Positions 35,375 to 44,162 of a DNA stretch of 64,000 nucleotides are shown here, piece by piece. The notes under the pieces are model-generated. The model worked only from the letters and a program-made list of their open reading frames with translations, was not told where the DNA came from and did not search any database. Each line of letters starts with the position of its first letter. Positions within the stretch are counted from its first letter, which is position 1. The stretch covers positions 186,001 to 250,000 of the forward strand of contig NZ_VITA01000007.1 of NCBI RefSeq assembly GCF_007827695.1, in the 5' to 3' direction. The stretch comes from Sinorhizobium medicae (GTDB lineage: Bacteria > Pseudomonadota > Alphaproteobacteria > Rhizobiales > Rhizobiaceae). The translations under genes and the position numbers were made by a program.

Positions 35375-37972
35375 TCACGCGACCGAGTTCAGGATCTTCT
35401 TCGTCAGCGACTGACTGATCTTGCCGATGTCCCGCCAGGGATCGGTTCCGGCCTCGATGCGTGCGAGAATTTCGGGAATATGAAACCCATTGGCGGCATC
35501 GAGGCTTTCAAGCTCCTCCCAGCCGACCGGAGTGGCGACCGGTCCGCCGGCGCGCGCACGGGTGGAGTAGGGGGCTATCGCCGTGGCGCCGCGGTCGTTG
35601 CGCAGCCAGTCGATGAAAATCCTCCCCTTGCGCTTGGCCTTGGACATGGTCGCGACGAAATGATCCGGATCGCGCTCGGCAAAAGATTGCGCGAGCGCCT
35701 TGGCGAACCCTTTTACTTCATCCCATTCGGCATGGGGGCGGAGCGGCACGATCACGTGGACTCCCTTGCCGCCCGTCACCATCGGCACGGTTTTCAGGCC
35801 GATCCCGGCGAGCTCGTCGCGAAGCTCTACGGCCGCTGTTTTGACGGTTGCGAAGTCGACGCTTGGATCGGGGTCGAGATCGAAGACCAGCCGATCGGGT
35901 TTCTCCAGCCGATCGGTCCTTGCGCCCCAGATGTGAAATTCGAGCGTCCCCATCTGTACTGCTGCGACGAGCCCCTTGGCATCGTGGATATACATGTAGT
36001 CTTCGGTGTCTCCCGACGATTCGGTGATGGGCACTTCCCTGATCGCATCGGGAAAGCCGTCGCTTGCGTGCTTCTGGAAGAAGCACTGCCGCTCGCCGCC
36101 CTGCGGGCAGCGCACCAGCGAGACGGGATGGTCGGCGGCAAAGGGGAGCATCCTGTCGGCGACGATTGCATAATAGCGGGCAAGATCGATCTTGGTGATG
36201 CCCTGACCTTTGAACAGGACGCGGTCCGGATGCGAAATACGGATGCCGAGGACGTCGGCGTCACCTTGTGCGGCCGATGTCCTGCGCGCCTTTGTGGTGG
36301 ATTTACCCTTGGTGGTGGTCCCGGACTCCACTTCCGCTGGCTTCGATGTCTCCAGTTTCACGGCCTTTGCCTCCTTGTCCTCGCGCAATCCCTCGAACGA
36401 ACCGTGGCGGATATGGCCTTCAGCCGTGAATTCGGCGAAGTCTACCTCGGCCACCAGGTCCGGCTTCAGCCAAACTGAATGTCGCATTCTCTCTCGCGGT
36501 ATGCTGTCGAAGGGCGACGTTTCTCTTTTGCGTGAGGCGAAGGCTGCGGCGAGGTCCTCCATCGTCTTTTTGCTGAAACCGGTTCCGACCCCGCCACGAT
36601 AGATCAGCTTCCCGCCTTCGAAAGTCCCGACGATGAGCGAGGCGAAGGCGCGCCCCTTCTTGTCCGACAGGCTGTAGCCGCCGATGACGAATTCCTGGCG
36701 TTTGGTGCATTTCACCTTGAGCCAGCTTCGGGTGCGCCCGCTCCGGTAGGGGGCGTTCGCCTCCTTGGCGATTATACCCTCCTGACCAGCCTTGCATATG
36801 GCGGCAAGCACGTGCTCGCCATTCCCGCGAACATGCTCGCTGAACTGGATGGTCGAGGTCGTGCCCAGCGTTTGGAGCAGCGCTTCGAGCTTTTCCTTGC
36901 GCTCCACGAGCGGCTTTCTGCTCAAATCCTTGCCGTCGAGCTCGATGAGATCGAACGCGTAAAGCCGTGTGCTGGCCCCTGTTGCAAGCGCTTTCTGCAG
37001 GGCGGAGAAAGTGGACCCGCCTTCTGACAGTGCTACGACTTCGCCGTCGATAAGGGCGGACCGGCAGTCGAGTTCGGCAAGGGCTGCGGCAATGACCGGG
37101 AACTTTTCGGTCCAATCGAGTCCGTTGCGCGTGTAGCAGCGGGCAGTACCGCCGCCCAGGGCGCAAACAAGCCGGTAGCCGTCGAACTTGGCTTCGTTCA
37201 GCCACGCGTCGCCCACGGGTACCTGGGTCACCAGCGTCGCCAGCTGAGGCGCCCGGAAGGTAGGCAGTTTGCCTGAGGGCTTTCGCGTGGGGCGCTTGCG
37301 TGCATTGCCGTCTTCAGCGACCGCGCCGGCCCTGAGATTGGCCGCCGTGCTTTTGTTCGAGTGCCAGACGCGTGAGCGCTTTTCGCCCCTGCCTTCGGCG
37401 ATCTCTTCCATGGTGCGACCGGTGACGACGCTGGTGATGTTTTCGTTGATCAGGCTCTCGCCATCCTTGGAGGCGATCTCATCCGTTTCCTTGACGAGCA
37501 GCCAGTTCTCGCGCTTCTCGCCTTCGCGTGGGCGCATGCGTACCAGAGCCCAGCCTCCCTTCATGCGGCTGCCATGCAGCTTGAAGGAGAGCTTGCCCTT
37601 CCTCAAGGCTTTGGACGGGTCATCCTCCGGCTCCCACCAGCCCGTATCCCAGAGCATCACGGTGCCGCCGCCATATTCTCCCTTCGGGATGGTTCCTTCG
37701 AAGTCGCCATAAGCAAGCGGGTGGTCTTCGGTGCGGACGGCAAGGCGCTTGTCCTCGGGGTTGAGGCTTGGGCCGCGCGTCACCGCCCAGCTCTTCAGCA
37801 CGCCCTCCCATTCCAGGCGAAAGTCGTAATGCAGGCGGGTTGCGGCGTGCTTCTGGACCAGGAACCGCATCCTGTTCCCGCTGCGACGAGCGACGGTTCC
37901 CTTGGGCTCCTTCGTCCGCGTGAAGTCACGGCGCCTGTTATATTCGGTAAGTGTTTCGTTGCGAGCGGCCAT
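35375..37972 (-). CDS. ligD: Multifunctional NHEJ DNA ligase D
   Basis: 865 residues with three modules in the order phosphoesterase, ligase, polymerase. The phosphoesterase (about 30-190) has LHYDFRLEWEGVLKSW. The ATP-dependent ligase (about 235-545) has its adenylated lysine K262 in EAKFDGYR. The primase-like polymerase (about 570-865) has the metal motif FDLDPDPSVDF. It repairs double-strand breaks with Ku, for which no gene is present here. Sinorhizobium has several LigD/Ku sets. It sits on the minus strand inside the Tol-Pal region, probably a late insertion. Confidence 0.92.
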   Translation of the reverse strand: MAARNETLTEYNRRRDFTRTKEPKGTVARRSGNRMRFLVQKHAATRLHYDFRLEWEGVLKSWAVTRGPSLNPEDKRLAVRTEDHPLAYGDFEGTIPKGEYGGGTVMLWDTGWWEPEDDPSKALRKGKLSFKLHGSRMKGGWALVRMRPREGEKRENWLLVKETDEIASKDGESLINENITSVVTGRTMEEIAEGRGEKRSRVWHSNKSTAANLRAGAVAEDGNARKRPTRKPSGKLPTFRAPQLATLVTQVPVGDAWLNEAKFDGYRLVCALGGGTARCYTRNGLDWTEKFPVIAAALAELDCRSALIDGEVVALSEGGSTFSALQKALATGASTRLYAFDLIELDGKDLSRKPLVERKEKLEALLQTLGTTSTIQFSEHVRGNGEHVLAAICKAGQEGIIAKEANAPYRSGRTRSWLKVKCTKRQEFVIGGYSLSDKKGRAFASLIVGTFEGGKLIYRGGVGTGFSKKTMEDLAAAFASRKRETSPFDSIPRERMRHSVWLKPDLVAEVDFAEFTAEGHIRHGSFEGLREDKEAKAVKLETSKPAEVESGTTTKGKSTTKARRTSAAQGDADVLGIRISHPDRVLFKGQGITKIDLARYYAIVADRMLPFAADHPVSLVRCPQGGERQCFFQKHASDGFPDAIREVPITESSGDTEDYMYIHDAKGLVAAVQMGTLEFHIWGARTDRLEKPDRLVFDLDPDPSVDFATVKTAAVELRDELAGIGLKTVPMVTGGKGVHVIVPLRPHAEWDEVKGFAKALAQSFAERDPDHFVATMSKAKRKGRIFIDWLRNDRGATAIAPYSTRARAGGPVATPVGWEELESLDAANGFHIPEILARIEAGTDPWRDIGKISQSLTKKILNSVA

Positions 37973-38372
37973 GGTCCTAAACGCACCTCACCCGAGAGCA
38001 GCTTTCGCGCCGTCGAGGCGCCGTCGATCAGGGCAATAGCGGGCCGTGCAGGCTTCATATTTCCAGGGGTAGAGGCTCATTGCACCGAAACGTACGACGC
38101 GGTGCGAGGTTCCGTATCGGGCAAGCTCTCTCAAACTGCGCGCGCGGTAATACTCCCTTAACCATAATGGTGTCTTAATCCGTGCATCAGGATTTGTGCA
38201 GTGCACGTCATCCTTTGACCAAAATTGACGGCAAGAAGGCAGGCTGAGCGAGAAGATCGCAATGCCGCGATCAGTGGCAATACCGGGGCATTCCTGCTGC
38301 AGGACATTTGGGCGACCCGGTCACGAGCATAAGTTGCTCCTGCCGGGTGTTTGGATTCGGGGACTGAAATCG
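37973..38372. other. Divergent region ligD / tolQ
   Basis: 400 bases. It holds a near-match CtrA site (38147-38165) on the tolQ side. A short minus-strand ORF of 30 residues (37988-38080, starting MSLYPWKYEA) ends 15 bases before the ligD start; nothing supports it beyond that position. The rest shows no recognisable gene. Confidence 0.5.
38147..38165 (+). promoter_or_regulatory. CtrA-like site upstream of tolQ (one mismatch)
   Basis: GTAA-N7-TTAACCAT: the second half is the full TTAACCAT form, the first has G for T. It lies 208 bases before tolQ. Confidence 0.4.
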
Positions 38373-39092
38373 ATGGAACAGGTTGGATTGGCCGCGACGA
38401 GCGACGTGACCCTCTGGTCGCTCTTCATGCAAGCGGGCTTGGTCGTGAAGCTGGTCATGCTGGGGCTCATCGCCGCCTCGGTCTGGACTTGGGCGATCGT
38501 TGTCGACAAGAGCCTGAATTATGGGCGCGTCCGCCGCCAGCTCGATAGTTTCGAGCAGGTGTTCTGGTCAGGTCAGTCACTGGAAGAGCTCTATCGCACG
38601 CTCTCGGACCGGCAGACGAGCGGCATGGGCGCGATCTTCGTTTCGGCCATGCGCGAATGGAAGAAGAGCTTCGAACGCGGCGCGCGTGCGCCGATCGGCC
38701 TGCAGATGCGTATCGATCGCGCAATGGACGTGACGCTCGCCCGTGAGTCCGAGGCGCTCGAAGCGAGGCTCGGTTCGCTGGCGACGATTGGATCGGCAGC
38801 GCCCTTTATCGGACTTTTCGGTACCGTCGTCGGCATCATGACCTCGTTCCAGGCGATCGCGGGTTCGAAATCCACCAACCTTGCCGTCGTCGCACCCGGC
38901 ATCGCAGAAGCGCTCTTGGCGACCGCCATCGGTCTGCTGGCCGCTATCCCCGCCGTTATCGCCTACAACAAATTTACCGCCGATGCCGGCAAGCTGTCGG
39001 CGCGCATGGAAGCCTTCGCCGACGAATTCTCCGCCATCCTGTCGCGGCAGATCGACGAGAAGCTGCAGCCTTCTCGCCAGGCCGCGCAGTAA
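38373..39092 (+). CDS. tolQ: Tol-Pal system proton channel TolQ
   Basis: 239 residues with three membrane helices; the first follows GLAATSDVTLWSLFMQAG, and the later LATIGSAAPFIGLFGTVVGIMTSF and LLATAIGLLAAIPAVIAYNKF are TolQ/ExbB signatures. With TolR it forms the inner-membrane motor that drives outer-membrane constriction at division and lipid homeostasis. ATG 38373 matches the family start; an upstream ATG at 38262 adds 37 unrelated residues. First gene of tolQ-tolR-tolA, spaced 27 bases from tolR. Confidence 0.93.
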   Translation: MEQVGLAATSDVTLWSLFMQAGLVVKLVMLGLIAASVWTWAIVVDKSLNYGRVRRQLDSFEQVFWSGQSLEELYRTLSDRQTSGMGAIFVSAMREWKKSFERGARAPIGLQMRIDRAMDVTLARESEALEARLGSLATIGSAAPFIGLFGTVVGIMTSFQAIAGSKSTNLAVVAPGIAEALLATAIGLLAAIPAVIAYNKFTADAGKLSARMEAFADEFSAILSRQIDEKLQPSRQAAQ

Positions 39093-39119
39093 CGACCTCT
39101 AAGGACGGAGACCACGCTG

Positions 39120-39569
39120 ATGGGTATGGCAGTTGGGGGAGCCAAAGGGTCGGGCGGCAGGCGCCGCCGCAGCGGCAGAAGAAGCGCGATCAGCGAGATC
39201 AACGTCACGCCTCTCGTCGACGTCATGCTTGTTCTGCTCATCATCTTCATGGTGGCTGCGCCCATGATGACGGTTGGCGTGCCTATCGACCTGCCGGAAA
39301 CGCAGGCGAAAGCGATGAACGCCGACACCCAGCCGATCACTGTCTCGGTCAACCCCGCAGGCGAAATCTTCCTGCAGGAAACGCCGATCGCGATCGACGA
39401 GATCGTGCCGAAGCTCGAGGCGATCGCCACCACCGGCTACAACGAGCGCATCTACGTGCGCGGCGACACCAATGCCGATTACGGCACCGTGATGCAGGTG
39501 ATGGCGCGCATCTCCGCGGCAGGCTTCAAGAACCTGGGTCTGGTAACGCTTCAAGAACAAGAGAAGTGA
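39120..39569 (+). CDS. tolR: Tol-Pal system protein TolR
   Basis: 149 residues. After a Gly/Arg-rich N-terminus, the single helix DVMLVLLIIFMVAAPM begins with the essential membrane aspartate, preceded by SEINVTPLV. The periplasmic domain (NPAGEIFLQETPI, VMARISAAGFKNLGLVT) is that of TolR/ExbD. It pairs with TolQ in the proton-driven motor. The N-terminal 25 residues before ISEINVTP are longer than in E. coli. Confidence 0.93.
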   Translation: MGMAVGGAKGSGGRRRRSGRRSAISEINVTPLVDVMLVLLIIFMVAAPMMTVGVPIDLPETQAKAMNADTQPITVSVNPAGEIFLQETPIAIDEIVPKLEAIATTGYNERIYVRGDTNADYGTVMQVMARISAAGFKNLGLVTLQEQEK

Positions 39570-39577
39570 ACATCTGA

Positions 39578-40648
39578 ATGAAGGGCAGTATCGCTACATC
39601 TGCTGTCCTCCACGCCCTGGTTCTGACCTGGGCGCTGGTGTCGCTTGGCAGCCCGGCCGATTTCGAGGTCGCGGATGTCGAGGCCTTGCCGGTCGACATC
39701 GTACCTGTCGAGTCGATTACCCAGATACAGCAGGGCGACAAGAAGGCTCCGGCCAGGGAAAAGGCTTCGCCGGTTCCGACCAAGAAGCCGACGCCGGTCG
39801 AAAACGCCGAGAATGTCGGCGAGAACGACGTCGACCTGAAAACACCGCCCACGCCCAATGCCAAGCCGGTCGACAACGAGTCGGCCGCAGCACCGCAGAA
39901 AACCGAAAAGGCTCCGCCGACGCCCGATCCCGTGAAGGAAGAGATCGAGAAGGTCGAAGAGACGAAGCCTGCGGCAGAGCCCGCGACGGAAGTGGCGGCA
40001 CTGCCCGAACCCAAGCAGGAAGTGAAGCCGGACACGAAGCCGGAGCCCGCGCCGGCGGAAGAGCAGCCTACGGAAAATCCCGAGGCTGAGGCTCTGCCGG
40101 ACAAGGTGCCGACGCCGCAGGTAAAGCCGAAGGTCGAAAAGCCGGCGCAGACGGCCAAGACCCCCGAGCGCAAGAAGGATGAAGTCCAGAAGGAGCAGAA
40201 GAAGGCGTCCTCGCAGAAGGAGAGCGACTTCAACGCCGACGAAATCGCGGCGCTGCTCAACAAGCAGGAGTCTTCGGGCGGTGGCGCCAAGCGCTCGACC
40301 GAGGAAGCGGCTCTCGGTGGCAAGAAGACGACGACGGGAAACACCCTTTCGCAAAGCGAAATGGATGCACTTCGCGGCCAGATCCAAAACAACTGGTCGA
40401 TCATCCCCGGCATGGCCGACGCGGCGGATGTCCGCATCAAGGTGAGGATGCGGCTCGACCCGAACGGGGAGCTGATCGGCGATCCGGAGGTGGAGGCCAG
40501 CGGCGGTTCGGATTCGGCGCGGCGGGCGCTCATGGGTGGTGCGCGTCGCGCCATCCTGAAATCGGCCCCCTTCAAGGGACTGCCGGCTGAAAAATATGAT
40601 TCGTGGAGCGAGGTCGTCGTCAACTTTGACCCGAGCTCGATGCTCTAG
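39578..40648 (+). CDS. tolA: Cell envelope integrity protein TolA
   Basis: 356 residues: one N-terminal membrane helix (SAVLHALVLTWALVSLG), a long charged Pro/Lys/Glu-rich periplasmic stalk (about 45-235) and a C-terminal TolA/TonB-like domain (GQIQNNWSIIPGMADAADVRIKVRMRLDPNGE... YDSWSEVVVNFDP). It couples the TolQR motor to Pal and TolB at the outer membrane. It begins 8 bases after tolR. A RIME-like hairpin lies between it and tolB. Confidence 0.88.
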   Translation: MKGSIATSAVLHALVLTWALVSLGSPADFEVADVEALPVDIVPVESITQIQQGDKKAPAREKASPVPTKKPTPVENAENVGENDVDLKTPPTPNAKPVDNESAAAPQKTEKAPPTPDPVKEEIEKVEETKPAAEPATEVAALPEPKQEVKPDTKPEPAPAEEQPTENPEAEALPDKVPTPQVKPKVEKPAQTAKTPERKKDEVQKEQKKASSQKESDFNADEIAALLNKQESSGGGAKRSTEEAALGGKKTTTGNTLSQSEMDALRGQIQNNWSIIPGMADAADVRIKVRMRLDPNGELIGDPEVEASGGSDSARRALMGGARRAILKSAPFKGLPAEKYDSWSEVVVNFDPSSML

Positions 40649-40654
40649 ACAAGG

Positions 40655-40687
40655 CGAGCGGGATGCGGCGCGGTCCCATCCTGCTCG
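40655..40687. repeat. RIME-like hairpin between tolA and tolB
   Basis: CGAGCGGGATG and CATCCTGCTCG pair with one mismatch around an 11-base centre. It looks like one folded RIME half; as an RNA hairpin it could dampen transcription or protect the tolA mRNA end. Confidence 0.55.
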
Positions 40688-40711
40688 GGAAACGAAAGGC
40701 TGAAAGGCTTC

Positions 40712-42022
40712 ATGGAAATGCTGAGACGCAATTTTTTCCGCCTTCTGATGGTGCTGGTCGCAGGCTGCGGGCTCATTGCCTCGCCGGCAAAGGCGCTCGT
40801 CGAGATCGACATCAACAAAGGTAACGTCGAGCCGCTGCCGATCGCGATCACGGATTTCGTGCAGGGCGAGCTTGCGCAGAAGATATCCGACGTCATTGCC
40901 GCCGATCTGAAGCGCTCCGGGCTTTTCGCTCCCATCAACAAGGGCGCGTTCATCGAGAAGGTCTCCAATCCCGATGCCACTCCGCGCTTCGAGGACTGGA
41001 AGGTCATCAACGCGCAGGCGCTCGTCATTGGTCGCGTCACAAAAGAAGGCGACGGCAGGCTGAAGGCGGAGTTCCGCCTCTGGGATACCTTCGCCGGAAC
41101 GCAGATGCTGGGTCAGCAGTTCTACACCCAGCCGGAAAACTGGCGCCGGGTCGCCCACATCATCGCCGATGCGATCTATGAAAGGATCACGGGCGAGAAG
41201 GGCTATTTTGACACGCGCATCGTCTATGTCGCCGAAAGTGGTCCGAAAAATGCGCGCCAGCGCCAGCTGGCCATCATGGACCAGGACGGGGCCAATTCCC
41301 GCGCGCTCACCAATTCCAATGACATCGTGTTGACGCCGCGCTTCTCGCCGAACCGCCAGGAAATCACCTATATGTCGTTCGAGAACCAGCAGCCACGGGT
41401 CTATCTGCTGCAGCTGGAAACGGGGCAGCGCGAGGTGGTCGGCAACTTCCCGGGCATGACCTTCGCTCCACGCTTTTCGCCGGACGGCCAGCGGGTGATC
41501 ATGAGCCTGCAGCAGGAAGGCAACGCCAATATCTATACGATGGACCTGCGCTCGCGCACGACGACGCGGCTCACCAACACCGCGGCGATCGACACCTCGC
41601 CGTCCTATTCGCCGGACGGAAGCCGGGTCGTTTTCGAAAGTGATCGCGGCGGCAGGCAGCAGCTCTATGTCATGGGTGCCGATGGCTCGGGCCAGACGCG
41701 CATCTCCTTCGGCGACGGTTCCTATTCGACGCCGGTCTGGTCCCCGCGCGGCGATCTCATCGCCTTCACCAAGCAGTCGGGTGGGAAGTTCTCGATCGGT
41801 GTCATGAAACCGGACGGCTCGGGTGAGCGTATCCTCACGACAGGCTTCCATAATGAAGGTCCCACCTGGGCGCCGAACGGCCGCGTGCTGATGTTCTTCC
41901 GCCAGAACGCCGGCGCAGGCGGCCCACAGCTCTATTCGATCGACCTGACGGGCTATAACGAGCAGCTTGTCCCGACCCAGGGCTTCGCCTCGGACCCGGC
42001 CTGGTCGCCGCTCATGGAGTAG
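40712..42022 (+). CDS. tolB: Tol-Pal system translocation protein TolB
   Basis: 436 residues with a signal peptide ([24 protein letters not shown]). An N-terminal domain ([23 protein letters not shown]) is followed by a six-bladed beta-propeller with repeating units such as [27 protein letters not shown] and [14 protein letters not shown]. It shuttles between TolA and Pal in the periplasm. Spaced 63 bases from tolA. Confidence 0.95.
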   Translation: MEMLRRNFFRLLMVLVAGCGLIASPAKALVEIDINKGNVEPLPIAITDFVQGELAQKISDVIAADLKRSGLFAPINKGAFIEKVSNPDATPRFEDWKVINAQALVIGRVTKEGDGRLKAEFRLWDTFAGTQMLGQQFYTQPENWRRVAHIIADAIYERITGEKGYFDTRIVYVAESGPKNARQRQLAIMDQDGANSRALTNSNDIVLTPRFSPNRQEITYMSFENQQPRVYLLQLETGQREVVGNFPGMTFAPRFSPDGQRVIMSLQQEGNANIYTMDLRSRTTTRLTNTAAIDTSPSYSPDGSRVVFESDRGGRQQLYVMGADGSGQTRISFGDGSYSTPVWSPRGDLIAFTKQSGGKFSIGVMKPDGSGERILTTGFHNEGPTWAPNGRVLMFFRQNAGAGGPQLYSIDLTGYNEQLVPTQGFASDPAWSPLME

Positions 42023-42026
42023 GCCG

Positions 42027-42136
42027 GCGCTGCAGCGCCGTGCGTCTTATCAGAGGCACAAAGGTCGCTGTAGCACTTTGATCTGCTGCAATTTGTGTCC
42101 TTCAATCGGATCTGATCAAAGGACACATGCAGTAGC
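42027..42136. repeat. Sinorhizobium intergenic repeat (about 110 bases)
   Basis: Runs from GCGCTGCAGCGCC-like sequence through CACAAAGGTCGCTGTAGCAC to an inverted repeat TGTGTCCTT/AAGGACACA (42094-42127). I recognise the pattern from other Sinorhizobium intergenic regions but cannot count copies here. It fills the space directly after tolB. Confidence 0.5.
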
Positions 42137-42170
42137 GCCGCGTTTTCGAGAGAATTCATGAGATTCAATT

Positions 42171-42196
42171 ATTTCGGGCCGATTTCGGCCCGAAAT
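42171..42196. repeat. Inverted repeat after tolB
   Basis: ATTTCGGGCC and GGCCCGAAAT pair around a 6-base loop. No T tail follows, so a terminator role is uncertain; it may be the end of the tolB transcript or part of a repeat. Confidence 0.5.
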
Positions 42197-42317
42197 TCTT
42201 CGTGATCGCATGTCCACAGATATGGAGGAGATTGAGGCGAATGTGCCGCTTTCTCGCCGCAAAGTGCTGGTGTAGCAGGCGCCCCGACGCAGATTGTCGA
42301 TTCGTTAACCATGCTTG

Positions 42318-42334
42318 TTGAAAAGCAATTAACC
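42318..42334 (+). promoter_or_regulatory. CtrA-like site upstream of pal (one mismatch)
   Basis: TTGA-N7-TTAACC at 42318-42334, 58 bases before the pal start, with another TTAACC half-site at 42305. It suggests that pal has its own promoter, separate from tolB. Confidence 0.35.
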
Positions 42335-42391
42335 GCTTCCGGTTACAGTCTGGCAACCGTGAATTTGACACTTCTCAAGGAGACCCGGCCC

Positions 42392-42922
42392 ATGAGCCGA
42401 ATTGACGCCCCGGCAGCAAGCCGCATGCAGACCATCGCCCGCAATCCGATCATGATCGCGCTCGTCATGACGCTTGCCCTCGCTGGTTGCGCTTCCAAGA
42501 AGAACCTGCCGAATGATGCTGCCGGCCTCGGCCTTGGCGCCGGTGCGGCGACGCCGGGCTCGCAGCAGGACTTTACCGTCAACGTCGGCGACCGCATCTT
42601 CTTCGATACGGACTCGACTTCGATCCGCGCGGACGCACAGACGACGCTCGACCGTCAGGCCCAGTGGCTGGCGAAATATCCGAACTATGCGGTCACCATC
42701 GAAGGCCATGCGGACGAGCGCGGTACCCGCGAATACAACCTCGCGCTCGGCGCCCGCCGTGCTGCCGCGACCCGCGACTATCTCGTCAGCCGCGGCGTGC
42801 CGGGCAACCGTATGCGCACGATCTCCTACGGCAAGGAAAAGCCGGTCGCGGTCTGCGACGACATCTCCTGCTGGTCGCAGAACCGCCGCGCGGTTACCGT
42901 TCTCGGCGGCGCCGGAAGCTGA
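42392..42922 (+). CDS. pal: Peptidoglycan-associated lipoprotein Pal
   Basis: 176 residues. The lipobox LALAGC gives a lipid-anchored mature protein starting at Cys35 or so, followed by an OmpA-type domain with peptidoglycan-binding residues (TVNVGDRIFFDTDSTSI, IEGHADERGTREYNLALGARR). It anchors the outer membrane to the wall and is pulled by Tol. ATG 42392 is preceded by AAGGAG at a spacing of about 9; ATG 42311 adds residues before the signal. A 369-base gap and a terminator after it make pal its own transcript. Confidence 0.95.
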   Translation: MSRIDAPAASRMQTIARNPIMIALVMTLALAGCASKKNLPNDAAGLGLGAGAATPGSQQDFTVNVGDRIFFDTDSTSIRADAQTTLDRQAQWLAKYPNYAVTIEGHADERGTREYNLALGARRAAATRDYLVSRGVPGNRMRTISYGKEKPVAVCDDISCWSQNRRAVTVLGGAGS

Positions 42923-42948
42923 TCAGCCTCGTATCGAGGGGGAATTCG

Positions 42949-42980
42949 AGGGCGGTCTCAAGGGCCGCCCTTTGTTTTTT
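42949..42980 (+). terminator. Rho-independent terminator of pal
   Basis: AGGGCGG and CCGCCCT pair around a 9-base loop and lead into TTGTTTTTT, 26 bases after the pal stop. Confidence 0.85.
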
Positions 42981-43113
42981 ACCACACTTTGGCCGAACTC
43001 CGTTGCTTTTTCACGGCAGTTGGAAAACTGTGCGGCACCCACCTCGGAATCGGCAGATGTACCGCGGAACGCGATCAAAGGTGGGATATTCGGTTACGAA
43101 CAGGACAAATGAA

Positions 43114-44151
43114 ATGAAGAAATTTGTCGTGGCAGGACTGCTTGGCCTTGTGACCCTTGCGGGCCTCGGCTCTTCGGTGAATGCCATGCCGCTTTCCGGG
43201 CTCGTTGCCCGCACGACACAGACCGATGCCGCCAGCAAGGGAGACCTTCCGGTAGTGAAGGTGCAATCACCCGATATTGCACGGATCGGTCAACTCGAGG
43301 AACAGATCCGCTCCCTCAACGGGCGTATCGAGGAAATGAGCTTCCAGCTCCTGCAGATGCAGGAGCAGATCCGGAAGTTCCAGGAGGACAACGAATTCCG
43401 CTTTCAGGACCTCGAGAGCGGCAGGTCGTCTTCCAAGAAAAGCGGCGCACTTGCAACGCCGAAATCAAATGATCAGGCGTCCGTCACCCCCGGGGTGACG
43501 GATAGCCCGAGCCCCAGTGCTCCGGCCGCCGGAGGCGCGGATATGGCGGGCGTCGATCCAAATGCGACGGGCGCGGCGCCGGCACCGTCAACGCTAGGTC
43601 AGATCATTTTCGACGAGAACGGCAATCCGGTCTCTGCAAGGACGGGCGTGGAGCCCGGAGCCAACGCCACTCTGCCTGGCGTCGACACGGGGCTTGCGAC
43701 CGAAGGCGGCGGCCTCAACGACAATCCGGGAAGCACGACGGAGGGCGGACAGGCGAGCGCGTCCCTCGGCGATCCGGGCGATCTCTACCAATCCGCCTAC
43801 GGTCACGTGCTTTCGGGTGATTACGGTATCGCCGAGCAGGAGTTCCGCAATTATCTCGAAGCCTTTCCGAGCGGCGACAAGGCAGCCGATGCGAGTTTCT
43901 GGATGGGCGAGGCACAATATTCGCAAGGCAAGTACAGCGACGCCGCCAAGACTTTCCTCAACGCGCATCAGAGCCACGGCAAATCACCCAAGGCGCCCGA
44001 GATGCTGCTGAAGCTCGGCATGTCGCTCGGTGCCCTCGACAACAAGGAAACGGCCTGCGCGACGCTGCGCGAGGTCGGCAAGCGCTATCCGAAAGCATCG
44101 CCGGCCGTGAAGGCCAAGGTGACGAGCGAACAGAGCCGTTTCGGCTGCTGA
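43114..44151 (+). CDS. cpoB: Cell division coordinator CpoB (YbgF)
   Basis: 345 residues: signal peptide (KKFVVAGLLGLVTLAGLG), a coiled coil that trimerises the protein (IGQLEEQIRSLNGRIEEMSFQLLQMQEQI), a Gly/Pro/Ser-rich linker and C-terminal TPR repeats (LYQSAYGHVLSGDYGIAEQEFRNYL). CpoB links Tol-Pal to peptidoglycan synthesis at the septum. ATG 43114 opens the signal peptide. It follows the pal terminator, and its end lies 11 bases before tilS. Confidence 0.88.
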   Translation: MKKFVVAGLLGLVTLAGLGSSVNAMPLSGLVARTTQTDAASKGDLPVVKVQSPDIARIGQLEEQIRSLNGRIEEMSFQLLQMQEQIRKFQEDNEFRFQDLESGRSSSKKSGALATPKSNDQASVTPGVTDSPSPSAPAAGGADMAGVDPNATGAAPAPSTLGQIIFDENGNPVSARTGVEPGANATLPGVDTGLATEGGGLNDNPGSTTEGGQASASLGDPGDLYQSAYGHVLSGDYGIAEQEFRNYLEAFPSGDKAADASFWMGEAQYSQGKYSDAAKTFLNAHQSHGKSPKAPEMLLKLGMSLGALDNKETACATLREVGKRYPKASPAVKAKVTSEQSRFGC

Positions 44152-44162
44152 GGCGGGCCCAT

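Noticed and set aside
37988-38206. Short minus-strand ORF upstream of ligD
   Set aside because: Only its position, 15 bases before ligD, supports it; composition is not convincing.
39551-41851. 766-codon minus-strand ORF opposite tolB and its upstream region
   Set aside because: No recognisable domain; it runs antisense to tolB, which has full family evidence.
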